A stretch of 24,557 nucleotides of DNA, from positions 1 to 24,557 of the forward strand of contig CAZCGA010000101.1 in the NCBI GenBank assembly GCA_964498075.1. The letters are read 5' to 3'. Positions 7,036 to 15,111 of the stretch are shown one piece after another. Origin of the DNA: CAZCGA01 sp964498075 (GTDB lineage: Bacteria; Desulfobacterota; Binatia; HRBIN30). Position 1 is the first letter of the stretch; every line of letters starts with the position of its first letter. Below the pieces are notes generated by a model that was given only the letters and a program-made list of their open reading frames with translations, was not told the origin of the DNA and made no database searches. A program made the position numbers and the translations under genes.

Positions 7036-7073
7036 GCGAACAGGTCGGCGGACGCGATGAAGGAGGACATGCC

Positions 7074-10000
7074 ATGATGCTGCGCGCGCCACGGTGGAGA
7101 GTCTGGGGAGCGACGGCTGCCGTTGCGCTGTTCGCAGTCGGCTGCGGCGGCAATGGGTCGGCCGAGAACGCAGTCAACACCGCCACACCCAGTCGCACCG
7201 CGTCGCTGACCCCGACCGCGACGCGCACAACGACGCCCACGAGCACCGGTACGCCGACCGCCACCGCGACACACACGCCGTCGACCGCCGCAGTCAATGT
7301 GCTGGTCGTCGTGCAGCGCGCAGTGTCGGCGGGTTCTGGTGACGCACTCGGACCGCCCCCCGAGCAGTGGACCGAACAGCCGGACGGCAAGTCGTTCGAC
7401 CGGGCGCTGTCGGACGCCGATTGGTCGGTGCGCGAAGCCACCGACAAGCGCGGCGTCACCGGCCCGGACGGGCAGTTCCAGATCAGCGGCCTCGCGCCGG
7501 GGCAGTACACACTGCAGCTGGCCAAGACGCTCGACGGCAACCTCGCAGCACCGACGATTCCGTTCGCGGTTGGCGATCAGGGCACGGCCACCGTGGTGGC
7601 CCAGGTGGTATGGGGTGCCGCGCGCACGACCTCGACGTACACGGATGGCGGCGCGCAGGTGCGCGTCATCTATGGACCGTACGGCGCGCGGCTGGTCTAC
7701 CGTGACGGCCGCCTGACAGAGTTTGGCGACCCGAGCCGCACCTTCACCGATCCGGACGGCAACGGCCAGTTCGACGTGCAGCCGTGCATCGATCACGTCT
7801 GGGAGTGCAGCGCGGACCGTAGCTGCGGCGACGATCGCTCCTGCGTCTGCACGGCCAGCAGCCCGTTCGTCGACGATTGTGGACCTGGTGTGTGCGTCCC
7901 GCCCGGATCTGTCGGCCCGTACCGCTGCACTCCCGGCGAGACCTGCGCCCGGCCCTCGGACCGCTGCATCTGCGTCGCCAGCTGCCCGACGTGCGTTGAC
8001 TGCGGGCGCAGCGTCTGCGTTCCCGATTGCGTCCCCGTGGAGATCACGGCTATCACGATCGACGGCTCTTCCCAGTTGGTCGTCGGCCAGCAAGGTGGGG
8101 TGCGCGCCACCGCGTTGCTGTCGGACGGCACCTCCTTCGATGTGACCACCGTCGCGGACTGGAAATCGTCCGAGGAAGCCGTGGCCACCGTCGACTCGTG
8201 GGGAACGGTGTCCGCTGTAGGCGTAGGGAGCACGGCCCTCACCGCTACGCTGGGTAGCCTGGCCAGCGCCCCGTGGACGATTAAAGTCACCGACCGGCCG
8301 GAGCTGCGCAGGATCTATATCCAAAACGTGTCGTGCTTCTACCCGCAAGGGCTTCCGAAGAATGGTGAGGCATCACCGCCCGTGCTCGCACAGCCCGCGC
8401 AGGGTGACATGCTGCCGGCACCCAACTGTGGCCCTGTGGTGCAGATCGACGGCACGCCGGTGTCCGCAGGATTGGTGGTCCGACTCGGCGGTACGATCCA
8501 GTTCACGGCACTCGGCGAGTTCGACAACGGCTACTATCAGGACGTCACCAAGGAGGTGACGTGGCACGTCGCGCCGCCGGAGATCGGCAGCGTGGTCGAC
8601 GGTCTGTTCACCGCGCAACAGGCCGGTACGACGCAGCTCACGGCCTCGCTGGGCAACGTGGTCAGCGACGCCACCGAGATCCGCGTAGTCGAGAAACCCA
8701 CGGTCATCGAGCTGTCCATCTACCCGGAGAACGGCGCGTTTGCGGTGCTCGATGGCGGGCCAGTACGCGCCGCGGACGCCGTCGTGTGTCAGGGGTTGCC
8801 GCCTGCCGGCGGCTCATGCTGTTGCCCAGGACCGCTCGCCGGGGATATTGCGAGCCCGTGCTTCGAGTGTGGCTACTCCGTCACCGTGTTGCTCGGCGAC
8901 GAGTTGAAGTTCCGCGCCACCGCCCACTACGACACCGGCGAATGGCAGGACGTGACCGATCAAGTGACCTGGCGCAGCAGCGACACCGCTGTGGCGACGA
9001 TCGTTCCCAGCGGCGTGATGACCGCCGGAGGCGTCGGCGCCGCGGCGATCGATGCGGTTCTCGACGCCGTCAACAGCGGCCCGGTGCGCGTGAACGTCGT
9101 CAGCCAAGCCACGCTGCAGTTCCTTTCCATCTATCAGGAGCAGGGCGACCGGGTCGTCGCCAAGGGTGACCAGCGCTTCTTCCACGCCGTCGGTTACTAC
9201 GACATCGGCTTCACGCGCGACGTCACCAAGAAAGTAACATGGCGGACGAGCGATGCCACCCTTGGAAGCATCGATACCCAGGGTACGTTCACCGGCCTCG
9301 CCGCCGGCACGGTGCAGGTGTGGGCGGAGCTCGACGGTCAGCAGAGCGATCATCTCTCGCTGGAAGTGTTCGAGACCAGCGAGCTGGCGTACTGCGATCC
9401 GGCGCACATCAACCGTGCCGTGTGGTCCGACGACTTCAACCGCGTGACCCTCGAGTCAGACTGCGCTGAGTATCAGCAGCCCAGCTTTGTGGAGTTGCGC
9501 TACACGGTGACCGAAACGCAGCCGCACGGTGGCATCTTCGATCCGTGCCTCGACCTGTACGTCTTCGACGGCAACACCAAGGTGCGCACCATTCGCGAAG
9601 AAGGTTGCGGTGATCCCTTCCTGGCCGCGGGCGCGCCAAACCGCGACGCGGAAGTCCTGAAGTACCAGCTGCGTGCCTTCTGGAATCTCAAGGATGAGGA
9701 CGGCAAGCCGGTACTGCCGGGGACGTATACCATCTACGGCCGCTTCTACCTGTATTACGACCCAGTCGTCAGCATCGACGTGACGGTGCTCTCGCCGGAC
9801 GGACAGCCGCTACCGACGCGGGTGCCGACGGCAACGCCGGGTCCGGTGTGCACGCCGCCGCGCTGTGGCCCGGGCGAAGTGCTCTCGTGTCCGCGCCCGT
9901 GTTCGGGCGGATGCGGGACGGTGTGCGTACCGTTCGTGCCGCCTCCTACGCTGCCGAGCGAGGGGCTGTGTTACAAGAACCCGCCCGGTGCGCAGTGCGC

Positions 10001-10640
10001 GGCAGGAGCCGGTTTCGCCACATCGCACGAACGGTGCTGCGAGGTGGCTCGATTCGACGCGTCGATGCTGACCATCTCCTGGTGTCCGGCGGATCAGATC
10101 GCTGCATCGGGTCAGTGCGGTGCCTGCAGCGATGATCCCTGCGAAGGCCTGCCGACACCAACGCTCGGCCCGACGGCGCCCCCTGCGCCCACGCCGCCAC
10201 GCGAGGGCGTGTGCTTCCTTGGTTCGCCGGCGTGCACCGGACCTTCGTCTCCCACGTCGCGCGAGCGGTGTTGCGCGTCGTTCAAAGCAGACGACCCCGA
10301 CCGTCCGGTATCGTGGTGTTCGGATGATCAGCTCGACCCGACCACGCTCGCGTGCGACGCCTGCACCGACCCGTGTGCTGGGTTGCCGACACCGACGGTC
10401 GCGCCGCCAGCGCCGGTGCCGCCGACACCTGAGATCGACGGCGGGTGTTTCATCGGCTCGGCGAACTGCACGGGGAAGTTCTTCCCTACTGCCCAGATTC
10501 GTTGCTGCGAGCTGTTTCGGTTCGGTGGGTTGCCGGAAGCCCTTTCGTGGTGCCCGGCCGAGGCACTTGATCCAGACACCGAAGAGTGTCGCGCCTGCGC
10601 CAGCAGCCCCTGCGAGGGCTTGCCGACCACTGCGCGCTAG
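7074..10640 (+). CDS. Giant multidomain lipoprotein: Big_2-like domains, BsuPI-like domain and 8-cysteine repeats
   Basis: The protein has 1188 residues. In order: a signal peptide with lipobox AVGC (acylated C24); a Thr/Pro-rich spacer, residues 37-72; a carboxypeptidase-regulatory-like beta domain near 110-185 (VTGPDGQFQISGLAPGQYTL); a cysteine-rich stretch near 235-320; four bacterial Ig-like (Big_2) units, about 324-406, 413-540, 543-677 and 681-767, each with a D-V-T-x-x-V-T-W or related core followed by SS/TSD and a glycine-rich strand; a BsuPI-like beta domain, 773-907; a short Cys/Pro segment, 925-955; and three tandem 8-cysteine repeats, 963-1188. It should be anchored in a membrane by lipid and exposed outside the cytoplasm, with adhesion or display more likely than catalysis, since no enzyme motif is seen. 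AGGAGG at 7061-7066 and ATG at 7074 set the start. The function is inferred from architecture only. Confidence 0.85.
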   Translation: MMLRAPRWRVWGATAAVALFAVGCGGNGSAENAVNTATPSRTASLTPTATRTTTPTSTGTPTATATHTPSTAAVNVLVVVQRAVSAGSGDALGPPPEQWTEQPDGKSFDRALSDADWSVREATDKRGVTGPDGQFQISGLAPGQYTLQLAKTLDGNLAAPTIPFAVGDQGTATVVAQVVWGAARTTSTYTDGGAQVRVIYGPYGARLVYRDGRLTEFGDPSRTFTDPDGNGQFDVQPCIDHVWECSADRSCGDDRSCVCTASSPFVDDCGPGVCVPPGSVGPYRCTPGETCARPSDRCICVASCPTCVDCGRSVCVPDCVPVEITAITIDGSSQLVVGQQGGVRATALLSDGTSFDVTTVADWKSSEEAVATVDSWGTVSAVGVGSTALTATLGSLASAPWTIKVTDRPELRRIYIQNVSCFYPQGLPKNGEASPPVLAQPAQGDMLPAPNCGPVVQIDGTPVSAGLVVRLGGTIQFTALGEFDNGYYQDVTKEVTWHVAPPEIGSVVDGLFTAQQAGTTQLTASLGNVVSDATEIRVVEKPTVIELSIYPENGAFAVLDGGPVRAADAVVCQGLPPAGGSCCCPGPLAGDIASPCFECGYSVTVLLGDELKFRATAHYDTGEWQDVTDQVTWRSSDTAVATIVPSGVMTAGGVGAAAIDAVLDAVNSGPVRVNVVSQATLQFLSIYQEQGDRVVAKGDQRFFHAVGYYDIGFTRDVTKKVTWRTSDATLGSIDTQGTFTGLAAGTVQVWAELDGQQSDHLSLEVFETSELAYCDPAHINRAVWSDDFNRVTLESDCAEYQQPSFVELRYTVTETQPHGGIFDPCLDLYVFDGNTKVRTIREEGCGDPFLAAGAPNRDAEVLKYQLRAFWNLKDEDGKPVLPGTYTIYGRFYLYYDPVVSIDVTVLSPDGQPLPTRVPTATPGPVCTPPRCGPGEVLSCPRPCSGGCGTVCVPFVPPPTLPSEGLCYKNPPGAQCAAGAGFATSHERCCEVARFDASMLTISWCPADQIAASGQCGACSDDPCEGLPTPTLGPTAPPAPTPPREGVCFLGSPACTGPSSPTSRERCCASFKADDPDRPVSWCSDDQLDPTTLACDACTDPCAGLPTPTVAPPAPVPPTPEIDGGCFIGSANCTGKFFPTAQIRCCELFRFGGLPEALSWCPAEALDPDTEECRACASSPCEGLPTTAR
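9960..10640 (+). repeat. Three tandem 8-cysteine protein repeats encoded at the 3' end of the giant lipoprotein gene
   Basis: Three units of about 78-81 residues begin with the first cysteines at residues 966, 1047 and 1125. Each keeps the same order: G-x-C-[YF], a second C, then R-C-C, a W-C, a C-x-x-C pair (QCGAC, ACDAC, ECRAC), and P-C-[EA]-G-L-P-T. Each unit has eight cysteines, which suggests four disulfides in an exported module. Pro/Thr linkers separate the units. I do not recognise the family. Confidence 0.85.
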
Positions 10641-10650
10641 GCGCGCGCCC

Positions 10651-10693
10651 GCGGTCCCAGCCTTTGGTCGCACGGCCAGAGGCTGGGGACCGC
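10651..10693. terminator. Strong hairpin between convergent genes, probable shared terminator
   Basis: GCGGTCCCAGCCTTTGG (10651-10667) pairs with 10676-10693 over about 17 base pairs with one bulge and one mismatch, around an 8-base loop. It lies 10 bases after the giant lipoprotein stop and 12 bases from the stop of the opposing gene. No T-run follows on either strand, so termination would rely on the stem or on Rho. Confidence 0.6.
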
Positions 10694-10705
10694 ACGCCCC
10701 AACTC

Positions 10706-11128
10706 CTACTGCGCTGCGCCCTCCGGCACCAGGCGCAACGTGAGTGGGTGATCGAAGAGATGTACGAAGACGTCGCTCCAGTACTTGTCCCCCATCGCTG
10801 TGGCGACGCGCTCGGCATAGTCCGGCGCCGGCACGCCGCGCACCTGATCGAAACGCTCGCCGGCGACTTTCACGCCGACGATCGGTGCGCTCGTGTTTTG
10901 CTGCACGCGCCCGGCGGCGCGCGAGCCCAGACGCACGTACACTTGGTTGTCGATCACCACCAGCCACACCGGAAACCAATGCTCGCTCTCCCCCGGGGCT
11001 GTGGTGCGCAACTCCAACGTGTTCTCCTTCGCGAACGCCGTCGGATTCCATTCCGCCGCAACGCCGCGCGCCGGGCTGATCACCGCCAACGCCAGCACCA
11101 ACGCCGCAACACTCATCAAATGCCGCAT
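10706..11128 (-). CDS. Secreted protein with a split-barrel (FMN-binding-like) fold
   Basis: The protein has 140 residues. A signal peptide covers residues 1-25 (basic start, hydrophobic core, cleavage after GVAA). The mature part follows the pattern LELRTT, then VWLVVIDNQVYVRL, then IVGVKV, then a helix and a final strand (LTLRLVPEG), as in DUF2255/pyridoxamine-oxidase-like split barrels that bind flavins. Export is unusual for that fold, so the flavin link is uncertain. The ATG at 11128 is preferred over one eight codons upstream because it begins the signal peptide and has AAAGGGGG before it. The gene lies 33 bases after another secreted-protein gene on the same strand, so both probably share a transcript that converges on the giant lipoprotein. 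Confidence 0.65.
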   Translation of the reverse strand: MRHLMSVAALVLALAVISPARGVAAEWNPTAFAKENTLELRTTAPGESEHWFPVWLVVIDNQVYVRLGSRAAGRVQQNTSAPIVGVKVAGERFDQVRGVPAPDYAERVATAMGDKYWSDVFVHLFDHPLTLRLVPEGAAQ

Positions 11129-11161
11129 GCCGCCCCCTTTCTGCGTCGCCAACCGGCTCTC

Positions 11162-11827
11162 TTACTGCGCCGGGTTGAGCCGGAAGATCAAGATCTCGTA
11201 ATGGTCGCACTCGGGCACGAAAGGAGCGTGCGCACCAGCACACTTGCCGCTGTCGTACCAGATCCACTGCGCGCTCTCCGGAATCCCGTCGCATGGGCTC
11301 CCGTTGCACCACGGGTTTCCTGGCGGGAAGGTTCCGTCATTGGCACTACCAATCGCTACCACGTCCGGCGGTGTCCCAGGCTTTACCCAACCGGCACTCG
11401 GCGTGGAACCGGCATTACAGTCGCGGATCCAACTGGCGAGGTCCAAGTCCTTGACGGGTTTCGAGATCGGAGCATCCTTGCGAAACCCAGTGGCACAGAC
11501 CTCCCAGTCGCTCTTGTCATCCTCGGCACTGTACCGCGGTGTGCCGTCGACCGTGAAGCCATGCAGGAGTCCCTGCTGGACGCTGCGGTCGCTCCAGGCC
11601 GCGACGTAGAGGTATTCGTCGTCGGATTTCTGAAACTCGTACGCGACCGGCGGAGTGTGCGGTCCGAACTCGACGCGCCCGCGGGGCGTCAGATGGGTGC
11701 CGTCGAGCCCTCCGGTAAACACGAAGTGGTAGTTGTCGCAGACCACGGTACCCTTGACGTCGGCGGCGTGCGCCGCGGTTGTGGAAAACGCAACGAGAAT
11801 GACGGCGAGCATACTGAGGTGTTTCAT
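11162..11827 (-). CDS. Secreted protein of unknown function, cysteine-containing
   Basis: The protein has 221 residues. Residues 1-21 are a signal peptide (KHLSMLAVILVAF, then an AHA|AD cleavage site). The mature protein has cysteines at C30 and in the C-terminal third, including WCNGSPCDG, and ends with QWIWYDSGKCAG and a final hydrophobic strand (EILIFRL). The strand-rich ending resembles small beta-sandwich carbohydrate-binding domains, but no family is recognised. GGAGGA five bases before the ATG at 11827 fixes the start; the frame is open upstream but without a signal peptide. It is probably the first gene of a two-gene secreted operon. Bases 11828-12020 hold no gene; they carry the upstream regions of this gene and of yebC. 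Confidence 0.7.
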   Translation of the reverse strand: MKHLSMLAVILVAFSTTAAHAADVKGTVVCDNYHFVFTGGLDGTHLTPRGRVEFGPHTPPVAYEFQKSDDEYLYVAAWSDRSVQQGLLHGFTVDGTPRYSAEDDKSDWEVCATGFRKDAPISKPVKDLDLASWIRDCNAGSTPSAGWVKPGTPPDVVAIGSANDGTFPPGNPWCNGSPCDGIPESAQWIWYDSGKCAGAHAPFVPECDHYEILIFRLNPAQ

Positions 11828-12020
11828 GGATTCCTCCGGTTCACGATGGCCGACGCGCGGCCACCGCTCGTGAATTGGTAACACATGAGCCGCCGGCTGT
11901 CATTACTGTTGGCCGGAGCGATCGTCGCACGGCGGATCGGCAATGGGCGCGGGTTCGGTTTACTCACCGGAAGCCATGTGCTAGCTGTTTCGCCAGCCCC
12001 CGGCTGCTTCAGGAGGTTCC

Positions 12021-12770
12021 ATGTCTGGCCATTCCAAGTGGAGTTCGATCAAGCACAAGAAGGCGATCAAGGACGCCCGCCGGGGCAAGCAGTTCACCAA
12101 GTTCATCAAGGAGATCACGGTTGCGGCACGCATGGGCGGCGGTGACATCAACGCCAACCCGCGCCTGCGCACCGCCGTCCTGACGGCGCGCGAGAACAGC
12201 ATGCCCAACGACAACATCGATCGCGCCATCAAGAAGGGTACCGGCGAGCTCGAAGGCGTCCACTACGAAGAGGTGAACTACGAAGGCTACGGCCCCGGCG
12301 GCGTCGCGATCATGGCCAGTACGCTGACCGACAACCGCAATCGCACCGTCTCCGAGCTGCGCCGCATCTTCGACAAGCACGGCGGCAATATGGGCGCCGC
12401 CGGCTGCGTCGCCTGGATGTTCCACAAGCGTGGGCTCATCACGCTCGAGAAGGGCAAGGCCGACGAAGACCGCCTGATGGAAGTGGCACTGGACGCCGGC
12501 GCCGATGACGTGGCGGATTCCGGCGACACCTTCGAGATCGTGGCCGCGCCGGAGAGCTTCGAAGCCGTCAAGGCGGCCCTCGACGCGGCGGGTATCGAGC
12601 GCGCCAGCGCCGAAGTCACCATGGTGCCGCAAAATACGGTGAGCCTGACCGGCAAGGACGCCGAGCAAACCATGAAGCTGTTGGAAGAGCTCGACGACCA
12701 CGACGACGTGCAAAGCGTCGCGTCGAACGTCGACATTCCGCAGGAGGAGCTGGAACGACTGAGCGCGTGA
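12021..12770 (+). CDS. yebC: YebC/PmpR (TACO1) family translation/regulatory factor
   Basis: The protein has 249 residues, the usual length for the family. It opens MSGHSKWSSIKHKKAIKDA, followed by FTKFIKEITVAARMGGGD and MPNDNIDRAIKKG, the YebC signature, and contains the conserved central GYGPGGVAIM. Family members act as ribosome-associated factors that help translation through proline-rich stretches, and several were first described as DNA-binding regulators. AGGAGG at 12010-12015 lies five bases before the ATG. A weak promoter-like pair, TTTACT and TAGCTG with 17 bases between, lies at 11959-11987. The gene precedes ruvC with a 141-base gap containing a heptamer repeat, an order common in proteobacteria. 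Confidence 0.97.
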   Translation: MSGHSKWSSIKHKKAIKDARRGKQFTKFIKEITVAARMGGGDINANPRLRTAVLTARENSMPNDNIDRAIKKGTGELEGVHYEEVNYEGYGPGGVAIMASTLTDNRNRTVSELRRIFDKHGGNMGAAGCVAWMFHKRGLITLEKGKADEDRLMEVALDAGADDVADSGDTFEIVAAPESFEAVKAALDAAGIERASAEVTMVPQNTVSLTGKDAEQTMKLLEELDDHDDVQSVASNVDIPQEELERLSA

Positions 12771-12789
12771 GGGTGGACTGGGCGAATGG

Positions 12790-12824
12790 GAAACCGGAAA
12801 CCGGAAACCGCAAACTGAAAACCG
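12790..12824. repeat. Five tandem 7-bp repeats (GAAACCG type)
   Basis: In the gap between yebC and ruvC the heptamer GAAACCG occurs three times exactly (12790-12810), followed by two variants, CAAACTG and AAAACCG. The run stops 22 bases before the tail of the gap. It contains no start or ribosome-binding signal. Confidence 0.85.
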
Positions 12825-12911
12825 GTCAACGTCCAGGCAAGGACGGTGATTTGCCGGTTGTGCACTTCTGATTCTTGGTGTCCTGTCTCTGATTGCTTCG
12901 GAGTGTGGTGG

Positions 12912-13466
12912 ATGCGGGTGCTGGGTGTGGATCCTGGAACGGTCGCCATGGGATGGGGCGTGATCGATGCAGTCGATCAGCGCCTGTCGTACGTTGCCGG
13001 CGGGGTGGTGCGCGGGCGCGGCCCACTCGCGGAGCGGCTGGCGAATATCTACGCGGAGGCACGGCGTATCTTCGCGGACTTTGCTCCGCAGTGCGTGAGC
13101 CTCGAGAAAACGTTCGTGGGTGAGAACGTACAGAGCGCTTTTCGACTGGGTGAAGCCCGCGGCGTCATCCTGGTCGCGGCGGCACAGGCGGGTCTGCCGG
13201 TGTGCGAGTACAGCCCAGCTGAGATCAAGGTCGCGGTGGCGGGCCAAGGGCGTGCGGCAAAGGAGCAAGTGCAAGCGATGGTGGCGCGCCTGTTGGCGCT
13301 CGACGAACCCCTGACGACCGACGAGGCCGACGCGCTCGGCGCGGCGATCTGCCACGTGCATACCCAGGCGTTTGCCGCCCACCTCGGCGAGGCTGTGGCA
13401 CCGCGGACGCGGCGGCCCCAATCCACTCGCCGCGCCTGGAACCGACGCTACGCCGGGTCGCGGTGA
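12912..13466 (+). CDS. ruvC: Holliday junction resolvase RuvC
   Basis: The protein has 184 residues, slightly longer than typical. The RNase H-like fold is clear: MRVLGVDPGTVAMGWGV gives the first catalytic D7, CVSLEKTF gives E65, and TTDEADALGAA gives D137 and D140, the four metal-binding acids of RuvC. FRLGEARGV matches the conserved DNA-contact region. RuvC cuts Holliday junctions in complex with RuvAB during recombination repair. The ATG at 12912 is preferred because it gives the canonical N-terminus; a GGAG at 12899-12902 lies nine bases upstream. ruvA starts 20 bases after its stop. The Arg-rich tail past residue 155 is poorly conserved in the family. Confidence 0.97.
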   Translation: MRVLGVDPGTVAMGWGVIDAVDQRLSYVAGGVVRGRGPLAERLANIYAEARRIFADFAPQCVSLEKTFVGENVQSAFRLGEARGVILVAAAQAGLPVCEYSPAEIKVAVAGQGRAAKEQVQAMVARLLALDEPLTTDEADALGAAICHVHTQAFAAHLGEAVAPRTRRPQSTRRAWNRRYAGSR

Positions 13467-13486
13467 TACGGTCGCGGTAGGCGTCC

Positions 13487-14077
13487 ATGATCGCCCAGCT
13501 CGCAGGCTCCCTGGCGTACAAGTCACCGGAGCATCTCGTGGTCGACGTGCACGGCGTCGGCTATCAGATCTTCGTCTCGCTCAATTCATTTTACCGGCTG
13601 CCCGAGGCCGGCAGCCCCATACAGTTGCTGATCCACACGCACGTGCGCGAGGACGTGCTGCAGCTGTTCGGATTCCTGGACCGCGAAGAGAAGGAGCTGT
13701 TTCTTCTCCTGCTCAGCGTGTCCGGCATCGGCCCACGTCTGGCGCTGAACATCCTGTCCGGCACGCCCACACAGGAGCTGGAAGACGCATTGGAGGCTGG
13801 TGACTTGGTGCGCCTGGTGGCGATCCCCGGCGTCGGCAAGAAAACCGCCGAGCGACTGGTGGTCGAGCTGCGCGACAAGATCAAGGTGATCAAGGGCGGG
13901 CGGGGAGCCGATGACGGCCGGCGTACCACCGGTCTGGACATCGAGGCGGTCTCGGCGCTCGTCAATCTCGGTTACCGCCACAACGAAGCCGAACGCGCCG
14001 TGAAGGCGGCGCGCGCCAGCGGGGCGACCGACCTGGAAGCCGTGATCCGCAGCGCGCTGAAGCGGGTGGCCGCATGA
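13487..14077 (+). CDS. ruvA: Holliday junction DNA helicase subunit RuvA
   Basis: The protein has 196 residues. It starts MIAQLAGSLAYKSPEHLVVD, the OB-fold opening typical of RuvA, with the conserved VDVHGVGYQI strand and LFGF. Two helix-hairpin-helix motifs are present: VSGIGPRLAL and IPGVGKKTAERLV. The C-terminal domain III (ALVNLGYRHNEAERAV) is the RuvB-contacting three-helix bundle. RuvA tetramers hold the junction and load RuvB. Its TGA overlaps the ruvB ATG in ATGA at 14074-14077, so the two are translationally coupled. Confidence 0.98.
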   Translation: MIAQLAGSLAYKSPEHLVVDVHGVGYQIFVSLNSFYRLPEAGSPIQLLIHTHVREDVLQLFGFLDREEKELFLLLLSVSGIGPRLALNILSGTPTQELEDALEAGDLVRLVAIPGVGKKTAERLVVELRDKIKVIKGGRGADDGRRTTGLDIEAVSALVNLGYRHNEAERAVKAARASGATDLEAVIRSALKRVAA

Positions 14078-15111
14078 ACCCGCAAGACGAGCGAGTCATC
14101 GCCGGCACCACGGCGGATGAGGACCTGACACTCGACACCACCCTGCGTCCCCCCTCCCTGGCTGAGTACATCGGCCAGGAGAGCGTGAAGGCCAACCTGT
14201 GCGTCGCCATCGACGCGGCCAAAAAGCGCGGCGAGAGCCTCGACCACCTGCTCCTGTACGGCCCGCCGGGGCTCGGAAAGACGTCGCTGGCGCACATCAT
14301 CGCGCGCGAGATGGGTGTGAGCATCCGCTCAACGGCGGGGCCGGTGATCGAACGGCCCGGCGACCTGGCGGCGATCCTCGCCAATCTCGAAGCCGGCGAC
14401 GTGCTGTTCATCGACGAAATCCACCGCCTCAGCCGGGTCGTCGAGGAGATCCTCTACCCGGCGATGGAGGACTACCAGATCGACGTGCTCATCGGTCAGG
14501 GGCCGTCGGCGCGGTCGATCAAGCTCGACCTGAAGCGCTTCACGCTCATCGGCGCCACCACCCGCGCCGGCTTGCTGACCTCGCCGCTGCGCGATCGCTT
14601 CGGTGCCAGCTTCAGGCTGGACTTCTACAATCCGGACGAGCTGGCGACCATCGTGCGACGGTCGGCGAAGATCCTCGACGTGCCGATCGAGGACTCGGGC
14701 GCGGTGGAGATCGCGCGCCGCGCCCGCGGCACCCCGCGTATCGCCAACCGCCTGTTGCGACGGGTGCGTGACTTCGCGCAGGTCCGCGCCCAGGGCGTGA
14801 TCTCGGCGCTGGTTGCCGATCAGGCGCTGGCACTGCTCGAGGTCGATCATCGCGGCTTCGATAAGATGGACCGCGCGATTCTGCTCGCCATCATCGACAA
14901 GTTCAGCGGTGGGCCCGTGGGCGTTGAAACCCTGGCGGCCGCCATCGGCGAAGAGCGCGACACGATCGAAGACGTGTACGAGCCGTTTCTCATCCAAGAG
15001 GGCTATCTGAGCCGCACGCCGAAGGGTCGTATGGCCACCCCGCGGGCGTTCGCGCATTTCGGCAAGCGGGCGCGGGCGCACTCTACCCAAGGGAAGCTGT
15101 TCGGGAGTTGA
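14074..15111 (+). CDS. ruvB: Holliday junction branch-migration ATPase RuvB
   Basis: The protein has 345 residues, a normal length. Walker A is GPPGLGKTS at 63-71, Walker B FIDEIH at 112-117, and sensor 1 lies within LIGATTRAG at 158-166. LRDRFG near 172-177 carries the arginine finger, and a C-terminal winged helix follows (EPFLIQEGYLSRTPKGR). RuvB hexamers drive branch migration on either side of the RuvA-bound junction. It follows ruvA with a 4-base overlap, and its stop overlaps the ATG of the next gene by one base. Confidence 0.98.
   Translation: MNPQDERVIAGTTADEDLTLDTTLRPPSLAEYIGQESVKANLCVAIDAAKKRGESLDHLLLYGPPGLGKTSLAHIIAREMGVSIRSTAGPVIERPGDLAAILANLEAGDVLFIDEIHRLSRVVEEILYPAMEDYQIDVLIGQGPSARSIKLDLKRFTLIGATTRAGLLTSPLRDRFGASFRLDFYNPDELATIVRRSAKILDVPIEDSGAVEIARRARGTPRIANRLLRRVRDFAQVRAQGVISALVADQALALLEVDHRGFDKMDRAILLAIIDKFSGGPVGVETLAAAIGEERDTIEDVYEPFLIQEGYLSRTPKGRMATPRAFAHFGKRARAHSTQGKLFGS

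Noticed and set aside
7029..8348. A 439-residue minus-strand frame opposite the giant lipoprotein start
   Set aside because: It is arginine- and alanine-rich with no motif and overlaps a gene with a promoter, ribosome-binding site and signal peptide.
9810..11312. A 500-residue open frame on the minus strand
   Set aside because: It covers the Cys repeat region of the giant lipoprotein and two secreted-protein genes in another frame, is arginine-rich and low in complexity, and matches no family. It is a GC-rich shadow frame.
12009..13526. A 505-residue open frame on the minus strand
   Set aside because: It lies opposite yebC and ruvC, whose identities are certain, and carries no domain.
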